This document shows positions 1-13,000 of a stretch of DNA of 64,000 nt, piece after piece; the first letter of the stretch is position 1; every line of letters begins with the position of its first letter. Source of the stretch: Serilophus lunatus. Its lineage: Eukaryota; Chordata; Aves; Passeriformes; Eurylaimidae. The stretch covers positions 1,486,145-1,550,144 of the forward strand of contig VXBA01006210.1 of the NCBI GenBank assembly GCA_013399895.1, given 5' to 3'. The position numbers and the translations under genes are program-made. The notes beneath the pieces were generated by a model. That model was not told the DNA's origin and made no database searches. It saw only the letters and a program-made list of their open reading frames with translations.

Positions 1-3000
1 CATGCCCTCTGTCTGCCTGCCCTATGTGGGTTCTGCAGCTCATGTGGCTGCACAACTGAGGCACATACAGCCACTGATCCTGCTGGAAACCAACCCAGCC
101 CAATAGAAAGATTTCACTTCAGCCAGATCCATTCTCTCATAAGGCCAAAGCATAATAAGGTGAGCACTCGTCCCAGCCAGGGTCCTGGGGGAGGACAGGA
201 CTGCCTCAGCTCATGCTGATGGTTGGTCTCTCCCCAGCTAAGCTGCATTCTCTTTTAACACAACAAGGGCTGATAATGCATTTTCGTACTTTCCCAAACT
301 TGAACTTTTGGGAAAACCCACTGTCAAGAAAAGTTTTTGCTAATTTAATGCAGACTGAGCATATAGGTAAAGAAACATTATGGGTGGAAACAGATACTGT
401 GGATAAGAGGAACAAAAAATGTGTTTACATAGACAAGATGTATGGGTATTTGGATAGTCCCAAGTCAATTAAAACGCTTCCTTTGGAAATAAGGAAAAGA
501 AACATTGAATTTAGTGTGAAGTGGAAGATGGATCTGAGCAATTGATCCTGTAGAGCAATAGACAGTAGTCAAAGTTGGAGTTCTTTCAAGGAAGTTCTGC
601 AGCCATAGAATTTACCACACAATCCACCACTTCCTAAAAAATGGCAGGATAAGCAGGCTTTTATTTTCATGAAGTAAAATTCGCTTTATGATCTGCCTAA
701 TTTTCACAGATAGACTTCCAAACCAAAAAACCCTTTCTAAATAAGTAAACAACATGCAAGAACAACATAATTGTGGAGCATTAATCCTGAAGTCTAATAA
801 TGGCAATGCAGAGCCACTCAGTGGGGACTATAGTTTGTCAGTATGCTTAGCCTTCATTATCAGAGATTTTCAGCTGCAGATATCAGGGTGGGAAGCTGAA
901 GGGTGACAGATGCTTTCTGTCAGAGTTTGCTGTTTTGCAGATGCCCTCCATTGTTCCTGACATCAGGAACATTCTCCATTCTAAAATTCTCAACTGCTTC
1001 TCACCCTGTACTGCATTTCTAAAAACCCAGCATATTGCCAGCAAGATCTCCAAACTCGCTGGCTCACCCAATGTAGGTATGATAAATTTAAAAAATGAAA
1101 AGAAAAAAAAAGTGACAAATTTCTAACCAGGGATACAATGTGGTCATCCCAAACTATGAGCCCTACAAAGCAAGAACTCTGCCACTGCCTTTAGGCCCAG
1201 CTGGCTGCTAGTAACAGCACTGTGATGCTATTGCAGCATGGCTTAAATTGTAAAGAGAGAACAAGGAGAACTTCCTTTTCCCCTTCTGTCCTCTCCCCAG
1301 ATGTACGGTGTTAGGTTACTTAATTAATTTTAACAAGGGAATGACATTCTCCCTCCATTTGTGCCTTGTCTTGAAAGGATGCAATGCACAAATATCAGTT
1401 TCAGCATATAATCCCCCACCAAAAAGAATGCTGGGCCAGATCCTGCCAAATTAGTAGCAAAATCTCTTCTCAGAAAAAAATTGAGATTGGTCTTTGGAAA
1501 GAAATAGTGCAGTTCCTGAGAACTCTAATTAATCTATGAGGCACTCGATGTCTGCAAAGTTGTTCTTAGAAACTGAGATCTGGGCACCTTTGCTTGGAGG
1601 TGCTATTTATATCTTTGTATGCCTCTGCATGCAATAAAAGCCAGCATAAAATCATATAATTAGAGCAGCTTCTAATTGGAATGACAGGAATTAGGAGAGG
1701 TGGATAACAGCCAAAGTAAAAACACATAGGGACAAAAGCAAAGTGTTCTGTAGTACACCAGAAAAAGAATGTAAGTGCTGGAGTAAACTCTTATGTTGAA
1801 GTGGCTACTTAAGACGGATGGCTAAACAAAGGACAATTGAGGTGGATAAATGAAAGACCTTGCAAACTACAACATACCAAAATAAAAAATCCTCTGCAAA
1901 CTGTACTACCTTTTGGGGAGGGTGAGGGGGCTGATAAGTTTATTTACACTTTTAAAAAGCACTGCCAATCCCAATTTATCAGTTACTGTCTTGTGACAAT
2001 TTATTCATTGTTCAGTGTTAGAAGCTAGAAGTTACATAGGAAGCATGATTGGTGATAGCTTCTCTATTTCAATATGGTATAATAGAGATAACACAGTGCC
2101 CAAAAGCTCTACAGCCGCCTTTTTGTCTGCTTTGTCTCTTTTCATTACTCTATCAGAATCTTCATTTAATATAATCCAAAAAAGCAAGGTAATTGCTTCA
2201 CTTATCAGTTATCATCGCACGCGCATACTTATCATGTCAAAATTATTTATGTGGATGGCCAGGTTGATCTTGCTGCATTTAGAAGCTTAAAATTTGAATA
2301 ACTGTTCTGCCAGTTAGGTTATCAAAATTGCAGCATAAGCAATGAGTTTCTTCATTCTGTATCTTCGAGGGAGAATAGGAAGCATCTCATTGCAGGACTA
2401 GTTTACCCGTGGCTGAACACCGCTCCAGGGAGACTTACAGCAATTTTGTAGCCTGGCACTCTGAGTGCTGGGGACAGGCTTCATTTGCTAGATGAACAGT
2501 AAATAAAAATGGCATGATATAAATAGAGACAATAGAGAGAGACATAAAGGGACATTGTCAAGGTTGTCATAAGTCCCAAATTAAAATAATAATTTACAGA
2601 CCTGTGCAATTCTTTCTTGGTTTGTCCTTTATGTTTGAAACATGTTTCATAGCTCTTTTTCTTTATCATTTTTATTTCCTTATGATTTTTGGTAGATGGT
2701 AACTCACCTGTTTGAAAACCCCAGAGGCTGAAATAAAACAAAGCATGCAAGATCGGGAAGTCATTTTAACAACTTTTTTTTAATATAAAAGAAATTTCTT
2801 TCAGCCAAGCTCTTGAACGCCTTCACAGAGGGCAACAGAGGAAAGCCTAGCACAAACAGATACAAATAAAATAAAAGTAAATGTACAAACATTTTTTCCA
2901 ACACAGGCATTGAATTCATGGCATATTTGTCTTTTTGTCAAATTACTCCAACAACCAGGAACCTCTTCACTATAGCTGTTCACGAGCACCTTGCAGACCA

Positions 3001-4772
3001 CTGGACATTTTTACACCATGACTTCTCTGAAAATTTGTAATTGAAAAGTGGACATTTTTTTATTCAGCATTTGTTATTTCCTTAATAATGACTGTTCCAA
3101 AGATTTTGCTAAGCTTTTCGGTGAGTGAGCAGAATACATCCCAAATGACCAAGGACACCAGTAACCCACCCTGGAGACTGCAAATTGATCTATCATAAGA
3201 CACTCAAATGAACGAGGTCCTGAGCAATCCACAACACGCAGAGTAGTACCTGTGTGAAAATTAGCTTGCATCTCTATGATAGAGAAGTGAGAGGGTATTT
3301 AACATGAGAGAAGTCACTTTCTGTTTATATATCCTTTGCATACAGAGGATGTCTAAATTCAACGAGTTTTTAATTATAAGATATATTCTAACCTATGTGT
3401 TCCCACAGTGGTTTTGCTGCCCTGCCTCTTACACAGCCGTTATGGCAGGTTGTGCTACCTGCAACGGCCAACCCTGGAACAATCAGGAGGGAAAGCAGCA
3501 AACAGCTTTTAGCTCTGCATCAAGCCTTGAATCACTTTCAGTGTGCCTCTCTTTACTGCTTGGGCATTATTCTAGGCAACCTGATTGTCATATCCCTCGG
3601 TTTTTACAAAACTAGGTCTGTCAAGAGACTGTAGGTGTCCCAACATGTGACCAAGCTCCTGAGTCACCGGCAGAAAAGACAAATACATCTCTTTGCTGTA
3701 ATTTTTTGGCTGAGTATGAAACAATTCTCTATCAGAGCTCCCTCTGGCAATAGTTACTACCGCTTCTGAGACATAGTAAATCTTGGGTAAAAGTCACAGC
3801 AAAGAAAAGGGCAGAGTTTGAAATACAAATAGTAATTTCTCAATAGGTTGCAACACCAAAATTATGTGGGCTAAATAGAGATCCTCTGCCTTGGTCAGCA
3901 CTCAGGACACTTTTGAGGCTTGAATTTCAGGGCCTTGGAGATTATTTGACCCAACTTTTTAGTGGTTTTGGACTTCTGTGCATTTTATTTACCATATACC
4001 TTTACAGCAGGCTTCACATTCTACACTCATCTCATGTAATGATTACTCATTCAATTAATGGCGAACAACGGAGAGTAATGTTTGTGATTTTTTTTTTTTC
4101 CAGTCTGTTCCCTGGGGGGTTCTAAAATATATTTTATAAGTTTATCCAGGCAGTCATTATCCAGATCATGTTATGGGTTTTGTAACTTCACAATGTATTT
4201 GATTGAAACATCATAACTCTTTCCAGGACAAAGGCTTGTAACATTACAGATGCAGGGAACAGAGAGGTCAGCAGTTGACAGCTGGTGGTTTGAGACACAC
4301 AATCACAATATTCCCCAAGTTATTACAAAAATATTTAACTGAACAATGATGGAAGAAACTAAAAAACCTTGTAAACATTAAAAGTAAACATAATTGTTGT
4401 AAATTTAATTAAATTATCTGCTGTCTTTCTGATGGGTGATCTGTAAGTCTTTCAATTTCTTTGCTTTAATATCAGCATTTCCTCAGTCTGAACCTTTTTG
4501 AGACAGCAGTGTTTTATCTCAATTATTGCTTTTTCTCCATCAGTCTTTAAATATAATCTCATTTGCTTTTATGGATACTGTAACCCTTCTGAACAGCTTT
4601 TAACCTTTTTAAAAATCGCCTTGACCTGAGAATGCCCAAAGTTTTTTCTTCTTCCTTCTCTTATTTTTTTAATGTAATATTGAATAATAGAAATTGGACA
4701 GATGAGTGATTTCCTATCCAGAGACCTGCATGTATGGGAGCTTAGGATGCTAGAACAGAATTTTTGTTTGAA

Positions 4773-4797
4773 GAATAATAATAATACTAATAATAAA
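4773..4797. repeat. Short AAT repeat
   Basis: AATAATAATAATACTAATAAT, a short imperfect trinucleotide run in AT-rich DNA. Confidence 0.8.
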
Positions 4798-7711
4798 ATT
4801 TAAAATACCTCTATCTAGCTTTCTGCTAGTAAAGAACCTTCAGCTTTGACCTCCATTTCAGTGGCAGCATTGTAGCCTGTGCTGCCACAATATTAGCTTT
4901 ATCTTTTCAAAGTTAAAAAAAGCTTTCTTTGTACAGTAGCACATTAGCTTCAAAGAGCACTTACCTCAAGAGTCCAGCTCATCCTTCTGGTAAATTTAAG
5001 AAATACTCAGCTTAAGATTGTCTGTTTCAATCATGGATAATGTAGATAACTTTGTGTCTAAGTGTTGCAAAGCAAGATTTATGTCTGCCTTGTCTTTGCT
5101 CCCCACCCTTTCAGTTCTATTTTCTCATTTAGTATCTAACAAAGATGCAGGCTAATGGAAGAATGATACACGAGTATAACTAAAACTCCTGGAATTTGAT
5201 TGTAAATGTGAAAGTTACTATTCACCATTATTTGGTAGCTTTATGTGTCTTAGATAGCGAGGTGAGGGATGGATATCCCACACACAGTCCAACTCCTACA
5301 GAGTCAGTAGTGCACTCTTTGTATCACCAATGTAGCTGAGCAAATTCAGTGGTGCCCTGGGCATAGCCATGGTCCCTATGTCTGCCTGCCTCATGTCAGG
5401 TGGTATTTCTTTCACTGGCTTACATGTGCAAATGGAATATAAGCTTTCTGAACCAGCCAGCAATGTGCACACCAAGCAGTAACGCCCTGAGAGGCTGAAA
5501 CCTGCTATCTGTACTGCCAATCTGTGATAGGTGTGCCAGCTCTAAGGTATAAGGACTTTCTAGTGGCCTCCCTTGAGATATCATCTCAACAAGCATCCTC
5601 TCCTTCTCTTCACTTCCTACATACACACACAGTTTGAGCACTGACACCGGAAAGTTGCTTTCCATTGTGATTACAATTACCTATCCCAAGCAGTGATGCT
5701 TAAAATTGAACTTAAATGCTTAAAATGGTTTGTGAGAGCAAAAGACTATACCTGTGAGCACCCTAATGTGTTAAACAGCCATGCCAGGCAGCATCACATC
5801 TATCTAGCAGCAGCTACTTAAAAAGACCATCTGCCAAAAGAGGTTGCTTGTCTGTTTTAAGTTCTCATACTTGTAGTTTTAGGGGAGAACAATGAATTTA
5901 AGAAGTTCATGATTAGGTTCAACTACCTCTCCCTAGTCATCTCTTCCTGCTACATCTCTTCAGTCATTCAGTAGCATTATTGCTCAAAATAGATCATGTT
6001 TAGTAGAAAGCAGGGGAAAACTAGCATAGTGATCTTCCCCTGAATGAATGCATAGAGACACATGTGTACCTGATATTCTACATGGAAATGTCTTTATGCT
6101 GTTTGTGAATTATTGCACTTGAATTATGATTGCGCTGTATTATATATATTTTGAAAGTGTAACATAGCAAAAGTAAACTTTTAAAACATTTATTCTTCAG
6201 ATTTAAAATTAATTTCCTGTGTTTTTCTGGGGTTTTATCCTATCTAAGTTGTAACCTCATGAGAAGAAAAATGAAAAACTATTTCTTTACACTGAGACCA
6301 GTATCAGATGAAATATAAATGTAATGGTTTCTATAAATGTTAACCCACTGCAACACTCTATCCCAGAACTAAAGATCTGCCGACTGTTTTAGGTTAAGTT
6401 TCTGCTTGTCTCCATGTTAGGTAATCCAGTGTCATTTAAGTAAAATAAATTGGAACTACTCAAGGAATAAAAAGAGGTGAAAGTGCAGAATCTGGTTTGG
6501 ATAAAAGTTTAATTCTTCAGTTCCAAGTGACATAGCCCTTACAGGAAGCAGAGCAAATTCAGACAGGAGTGGCCAAGTAATGAAGATGGATGCATCTTGT
6601 TATCAGCAAGCCATTTACTAGGGCTTGATGTAACCTTAAACATTGCAGATAGCTCAATGGCACTTGCCACTAAGCCTCTAATTAATGAATAGCAGGCCCT
6701 AAATTAACAATGTGCATTTACAGATGAATTCTGGGCACTCATTAAATGATGTTCAAATATCAAGCAGTTAACTGTTAGGTTTATTCCTTCTGGATTACTG
6801 TATACAGTGTTTGTTTGCTGGGAGTTTTCACAGGAGGTTTTGTGAGCCCAGGTGCACTTCAGGCAAGGGTATAGTTCACTTGAGGAGGACAAGACAGAGT
6901 AGCAGTAAACCAGGCATTGTAACACCTGTGCAGCAATTTAAGGAGGATTAGAATGATCCTCTATTCAGCCTTAACTGCAGTGACAAAAAGGACTTGATTG
7001 CTTGGAGCCATTCTCAAACCTCAATTTTATGTTACCCTCTTTTGCAATATCCATACCGGTGCCTCCCAGGGTGACCTGGGACAGGATCCAGGAGAGTTCA
7101 ATGATGGGTTATTCTTTAGTAAAATACTATTTGTTCCACAATTTATGTGAAAGCATTGCTGTGGAAGTGGTCTTTCACACAGTGTCCCAGCTCCTTGATC
7201 AAGGAGACAGCAAGATAAGGAGCTCAGGATGAAATCTGCATCTTAAGATGTATGTGCCAATCAAATGGCATTTTAGAACAATAATTGAGCTAATTAGTTA
7301 GATGGTCCTATTGTAAATTTTGTGCTGTAGTACCTATACAGTGTACCTGTAAGAAATGTGTCAGACCATGTTGCCACACCAGCTAAATCGTATCTTTGTC
7401 AAATCAGAAGTTTAAATAACCTACGGTGCAGAACTATAATGCAAGTGAGAGAGAATGAGCCTTTCAAAAATATTGGTGTAAACTGCAGTTGAGGGCAAAC
7501 AGGCAGAGCTGGTTTAAGCGAAGTCAAAATTCAATCCAATGTCCCTGAAAAATTAAGTGAGTTGTTCTCTGTAAATGGAAAGGTAACTGTGATTTTCTGG
7601 GAACAGATTCTTTCAGACCAGTAACGTCAGTATTCAGCAACATGAGTATTCACATTAATGTGCCATCCAGCTACTACCTACCACATGGTAAGTTCAATTA
7701 TATTGTCTATT

Positions 7712-7726
7712 AAAAAAAAAAAAAAA
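7712..7726. repeat. A15 homopolymer
   Basis: Fifteen A residues between TCTATT and GTGGGCTAG. No recognisable retroelement precedes it. Confidence 0.95.
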
Positions 7727-9677
7727 GTGGGCTAGAGAATAAATGATGCTTTTCTGAGATGCATCCTTCACATCGTCTTTATCCCAGAACTCTTCTCCAT
7801 GTCAGAAAAAGTTTTAATGCAATGCCAATCTGCTGTGATGTAAAATTACTAATGTGATTTGCATTCCTGTTGCATGACATACAGAAAGGAAACATCCACT
7901 CTAAGTAGGGCTCACTTTCAACTGCGCCTGCAAACATTTGGGGTTTGTGCACAGGCTGTGTAAGCAAGATCCCATGCACATTCCACATAATCCAGTGCCA
8001 TGCATCCAGTTCCATTTATGGGCAAAATGAAACACAGACTCTTCTTTCTATGGATCGTTCCCACATTAGCCTTTTCAAAGCTTAATGTGGACAAATTTAG
8101 GAAAGGAGCACTCCCATAACTTCATGCAAGCCAATCAATCTATTGTTTTTCAGATTTAAATTTTAAAAAAGACAAAACCCAAAGGCAAGCACAAATTCTT
8201 TCTTAATAAAAAAATTATTCTGTAAAAAAGGTGTAACAGCTGGGATTTTGTAACCTTTATGATTTGTTGATAGAAGATGAGAAAAGCAACTGTCTCAGGC
8301 ACCTTTCCCAGCTTAATTTTAATGTAGAGGACTAAATGCATACTATTCTGTACATGTATGAGGTGATGCTGTTATATTATCTGAAAGTTACTTCCTTTTA
8401 TCTTTGAACAAAAAATTTTATTTGAAGAGAAAGCTATTCCTCCCTCTCTTTTTGTCATTTCCTTATAGAATTATCTCTGAAGGTTTCCCTAGCATCCTCT
8501 CTCTTTCTCTCAACAACTATTTTGAAAAAAAGAATCCATAAATCGGCAACAAGTGCACTTAGTTACCAGTAGATAAGGTGACAGACAGCAACTATAGGAG
8601 CTTTCCAGTGCTGTGAAATGCCAGAAAAATGCAAGTGCAATATATTTAGTAGGATGGCTTTTTTTTGATCACTACTGCTTGTTAATAACAGCACGGGCAT
8701 CTTGCGGTCTGAATGTGTTTTTTAGAATTCTGAATATTCATCTCTCTTATTTCTCCCATACGTGCACCACAATATTAGTTGGCAACATTCAAACTATGGT
8801 TTTATATTTCTAGAACTGTCCTTACTCCCCTTTTCCAGTCACAAGAGCCAAGAACTGCAGCAAGCATTGTAGAGACACACATTAATTTCAGCTTAGTCCT
8901 GCAAGCTACATTCCTTTCCAAACATGTCTTAACCTGACATCATGTTCTTCCTCAAACTTCTCACAAATAAAGATGTGATTCATATAAACTTCCACTCTCC
9001 CCAACCTTTGCCAATTCTTCATTTTCTTTTGGCAGACTTTGTGGGCACTTCTGATTCTAGACAGCAATGACAAACTCAGTACCTCCCATGTGCTGTGCCA
9101 CAGGCAGCGTGGCAGTGTCAGGGGGCTGTAGACCACAGCAAATTCCCTTTCTGAGCAGCATACATGCCTTGGCATAGATTGTTTTATGGACAACAGTTAC
9201 TCTGTGTAGTAGAGGTGGTGCAGAGGGCTCACAAAGTTGGCAGTGTTCATCATGGACCAGGAGATGGAATGGGGTTGGGTTTTATTCTAGCCATTAACTG
9301 CCTCGCACTGCCTGCTGCTGGAATCCCGCCTGTGGGAGGAGTGAAGGAGCATCTACATCCTTTGAAAAAGCATATTAGTTGATTTTGATAATGGATTTAT
9401 ATTCCTTAATGCAATGAGCTATGTCTTCTACTTGAAAGAACGGTCATTATCACATCTGCCACTTTCTGCAGTAAAGATGAAGGAGTTTAAAGCTATTTTC
9501 AGGTTTATGCCTTGTGCTTCTTGATGAGCCAGGCTATGTCATACTTTTTGTTTCAGAGCCTGGTGAACAGGCTCTTCCCATGGGATTAATGCATGATGTT
9601 CTGTTGCTTTCCCTTTGAGTTGTTATGTGTCCCTAAGTGAAAAGCTGTCAAATCTCCCAAAAAACACATTTTTGCCT

Positions 9678-9834
9678 TAGAATAGGGTTGGAAAAGACCT
9701 CTAAGATCAAGTCCAACTATTAAACACAGGACTACAGTGTTTGCCACTAAACCATATCCCAAATGCCACATCTGCATGCCTTTTGAACACTTCTAGGCAT
9801 GGTGATTCCACCACTTCCCTAGGCAGCCTGAAGG
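9678..9834 (-). mobile_element. CR1 LINE 3' fragment
   Basis: The plus strand reads GGTTGGAAAAGACCTCTAAG near the left end, then the antisense of the CR1 3' untranslated region, ending near a CACTTCCCTAGGCAGCCTG motif. This is the typical avian CR1 3' end in reverse, so the element lies on the minus strand with its 3' end at about 9678. Only about 155 bp remain, which is normal 5' truncation for CR1. The terminal octamer repeat is eroded to a short GAATAG-like remnant. By eye it is close to the CR1 types common in neoavian birds, but I cannot assign the subfamily. The minus-strand open frame of 63 codons across it is a by-product of the repeat. Confidence 0.88.
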
Positions 9835-9974
9835 CCTAAAATCTGCTTTGCATTCTTTCAAGTCTAAAGATTGCAATAAATTATCTACAAAACAAGCCAA
9901 AGAAGTAATGGAATCCAGATAAATAAGAGATCCCAAAGCTCTGGAAGGATAGGATCACAGGGTGAACCAAGACA

Positions 9975-10022
9975 GAAAAGAAATCAAAACTAAAACAAAA
10001 AAGAAGACAAAGAAAAATAAAA
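9975..10022. repeat. A-rich low-complexity tract
   Basis: AGAAAAGAAATCAAAACTAA and AAAACAAAAAAGAAGACAAA form a purine-rich run just downstream of the CR1 fragment at 9.7 kb. It gives the Phe-rich tail of the minus-strand frame at 9955-10221. Confidence 0.8.
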
Positions 10023-13000
10023 GGGCTGTGTGGTAGGTGCACCTTACAGAAGCTCTTCTGTCCTTGGACACAGTATATAATTTACTGTAGCACAACCATG
10101 TTATCCATTTATCGTAAAACCAATATGGGGGATCATGCAACCATCTGTGGGTCTTTCCAAGGGAGAAACAAATGATATAAATTGCCTCCAAGAGTCTAGG
10201 GAGAGGGACCACAACTCTCACAATGCAATTGAGCAGTCCCCTGGCAGCAATTTTCAGGCTGTGAAATTCCAGTTTAATTCATTTGAACAATTAAGTTCAA
10301 ATGTATGTAGCAAGAAGTCATTTTAGGTCTAGGTTAACCACTCTGTTGATGTTCTCTGTAGGAAATATGGAAAGAAATTACAGTGTTTGTAGCAAACCCC
10401 CAAAATATCAGAACTCTAAAGATGTGCAAGAGGTTGTCTTCTGAATTATGAGATGGAGTAGCAACGATGTTACATCTGTTTACATCGGCTAAGGGTACAA
10501 TCTAAATTAGTTTTTTTATATATATATTTCCTTATTGCAGATAACAGTGATCCTTGGAAGCTTTCTTATATATGGGTTTGTTCCCCTATGTTACTAGAGA
10601 ATTCTTTCTGTATGCTACACTCTGCTGCTGCTGCACTTCTTTCAAAACATATATAAAATACTAAAAAGGGAGACTGTTGTCCCAGGGGTTGGTAGCAGGA
10701 CATAAAGGCCTCGAATCTCCTAAAGTAGGTCGGTTTTAGGCTACTGTAGTGGTCCAAATACAGACAAGATCAGCAGTGAGATTACAACTAGGCTATGAGT
10801 AATTTATTGGTTTGTTTGTCTCTGAGTGGACTGATTACATTGTCTTTTGTCTTTTTGCCATTCACATTTGTTTAGCCAAATCTCTTCTAAGAAATGTTAA
10901 TCCATCACATTATCCGATTGCTCTGCCGTTACTGGGCAGGTAACTCAGGTACAATCAGCTCCATTGCTAGACTGGATAAAACCCTACACAGGTATCTCAT
11001 TTGGTAATGTGCTTTTCAGGAATTATGGTTAGTACAGATGTTACTTCTTAGTTTGTGCGAGCACCATGTTAGCAAATGTGTTTAAAATATAAAATAGTCC
11101 ATATATTTACACTGCATGTTTTATGTTACACCACATCCCATTTACCAGTATTCAGTATTTAAAAAAACATAATAATTTTACTCAAATTCTCTTTTTTTTT
11201 TTTAATTAATAGCCAAAGATCAAAAAACAGCCCTGACATACTAAAGTTGAAATGGGCAACATGTGGAGATGCCATTAAGGCTCTGCTAGTCCTCTCTGCC
11301 CTTCCTTCCTCCCTGCAGTGCACTCTGGGCTCTGTCCTACACTGAATGCAGCTTTAGCTCTGTGCTACAGTGCTTTCCCACAGTGTGGCCCTGGAGAAGG
11401 AAGACAGCAAGAGCACTGGGGAAAATCTTCCTGTCCCTAAACCTCTTCACCCTATCTAATTAATCAGTCAGATTGTATCAGCTGCATATGTATCTAATGT
11501 ATTGTATCACATATTCATTTCAGTCCTGATTAGATCTCTAGCATGGGAAAGAATGTTATAAATGCAAGATGGAAATTGTCACCCATCTTCATTCTGGTAA
11601 GCTTCTAAAATCCCACAACTCGATACTGCAAAAGTCCTAATAATATTTTCTGTAATATTGGCTGCATACTGAGTGCACTTATAGGCTCGAGGCCTTTTTT
11701 TCAGTCCCTTTTTCAGGACTTCAGGCTATGTAAATGGTTTTTCTCAGAGTTGGCATCCACAGTGCCTGACATGCTGCCTCTGGTGTCAGAGTCCCAACAG
11801 AGACTACCAGGAGCCTTCCCTGAGGCTGAAGCTGAGGGCAGCAGGGTGGCACAGTTTAGCCACAGCATTCATGTGTGTACTTGCAGAGCTGGCAAGTCAG
11901 TGTGAGTGCTCACCAGCTGTACCAAGGTTCTTTGGTGTATGGCACAGAGTGAGCTTCTAATATTCATGCCTTCAAACAGGATCTAAATTTGCCTAACAGT
12001 AATCGTTCATCAGTCTATTTGACAATTTGCATGGAGTTTAAAAGATGATCCCCAGCATCATTTCTTTTGCTAAGACCAATAGTTCTATTGTTCTTAAAAA
12101 AGAATTGTCTTTCATCATAAATACACCACAAAATGTTCTTATGGGTAGTAGAATTGAAAAGTGGCTTTCAGATACAATTGGTATTTGTGTGCTTAATTCT
12201 GGAGGTAGCCGTGTTGCTGAAAAATTATGTTGTCTATGATGCCAACTATATGACAATTAACTCAGCAGAGGAGAGTGTATGAATCCATTTCCAACCTCTT
12301 TTAATAATAGGACAACAACCAAAATGCTTTCTCCAGTGGTTAAACCAATATTAAATTCACCTAGAAACTTGTTTATGGGCTTTTCCACTGGATTTGTATA
12401 TTGCCAGTGCCATGAAGGACATCAATTTTCAGTAAGACAACAGCCTCCAGCTCTGGGATTGAAAATGCCAGTTGTAATTAAAACCTTTTTTTAAGCAAAT
12501 GCCTTTTGCAGTTTAATTATGGCAAGAAATGCTTCTTGTTTTGTGAACTTCCAGACTTTTGAGCTCAGCAATATTCTGTTTGGCATTCAGCAGGCAAGTC
12601 CTGTCCTTGCTGATGTCAGTGGTGCACTTACTGCTCCAAACACAACACTAGATTTTCAGACTTAAATGAAATCTGAACAAACTGTACTGCACCTAGGTTA
12701 AATGTGCTGTAAACACTGATTATTTGCAACTCACATTTAATCCTAACCATGGGTTATGTATATTTTCCTTCTTTGATATTTCTGGTGTAATCACAGTGTG
12801 AGTCATACAACCTATCGAAAGTGCAGATATGAACTACAGTTGTTTTATATGTTTCTAAACAATGAAAACAGTAAAAGTAATCTCACAACAGCTAAATGTT
12901 TTCTATTTTCAAAAGACTCTTATTGGTGACATTTTTCCGTGCACTGCTGTTTCTGCAATCACATAGCAACACAGCCCTTGAAATAACTTTTTTGTACTCA

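Larger units (their letters stand above)
1..9677. other. Unique AT-rich non-coding sequence
   Basis: No gene is recognised. The largest frame is 110 codons at 213-545 (plus), which gives no recognisable domain, lacks a good splice context and sits in sequence with stops in neighbouring frames. Other frames are below 105 codons, as expected by chance in AT-rich DNA. Stretches such as 6610-6740 and 7260-7330, rich in TAATTA and CTAATTAG motifs, have the look of conserved regulatory DNA, but this cannot be tested from one sequence. No tRNA, snoRNA or CpG island was seen. Confidence 0.7.

Noticed and set aside
213..545. 110-codon plus-strand frame
   Set aside because: No recognisable domain or splice context. 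Length is within chance for AT-rich DNA of this size.
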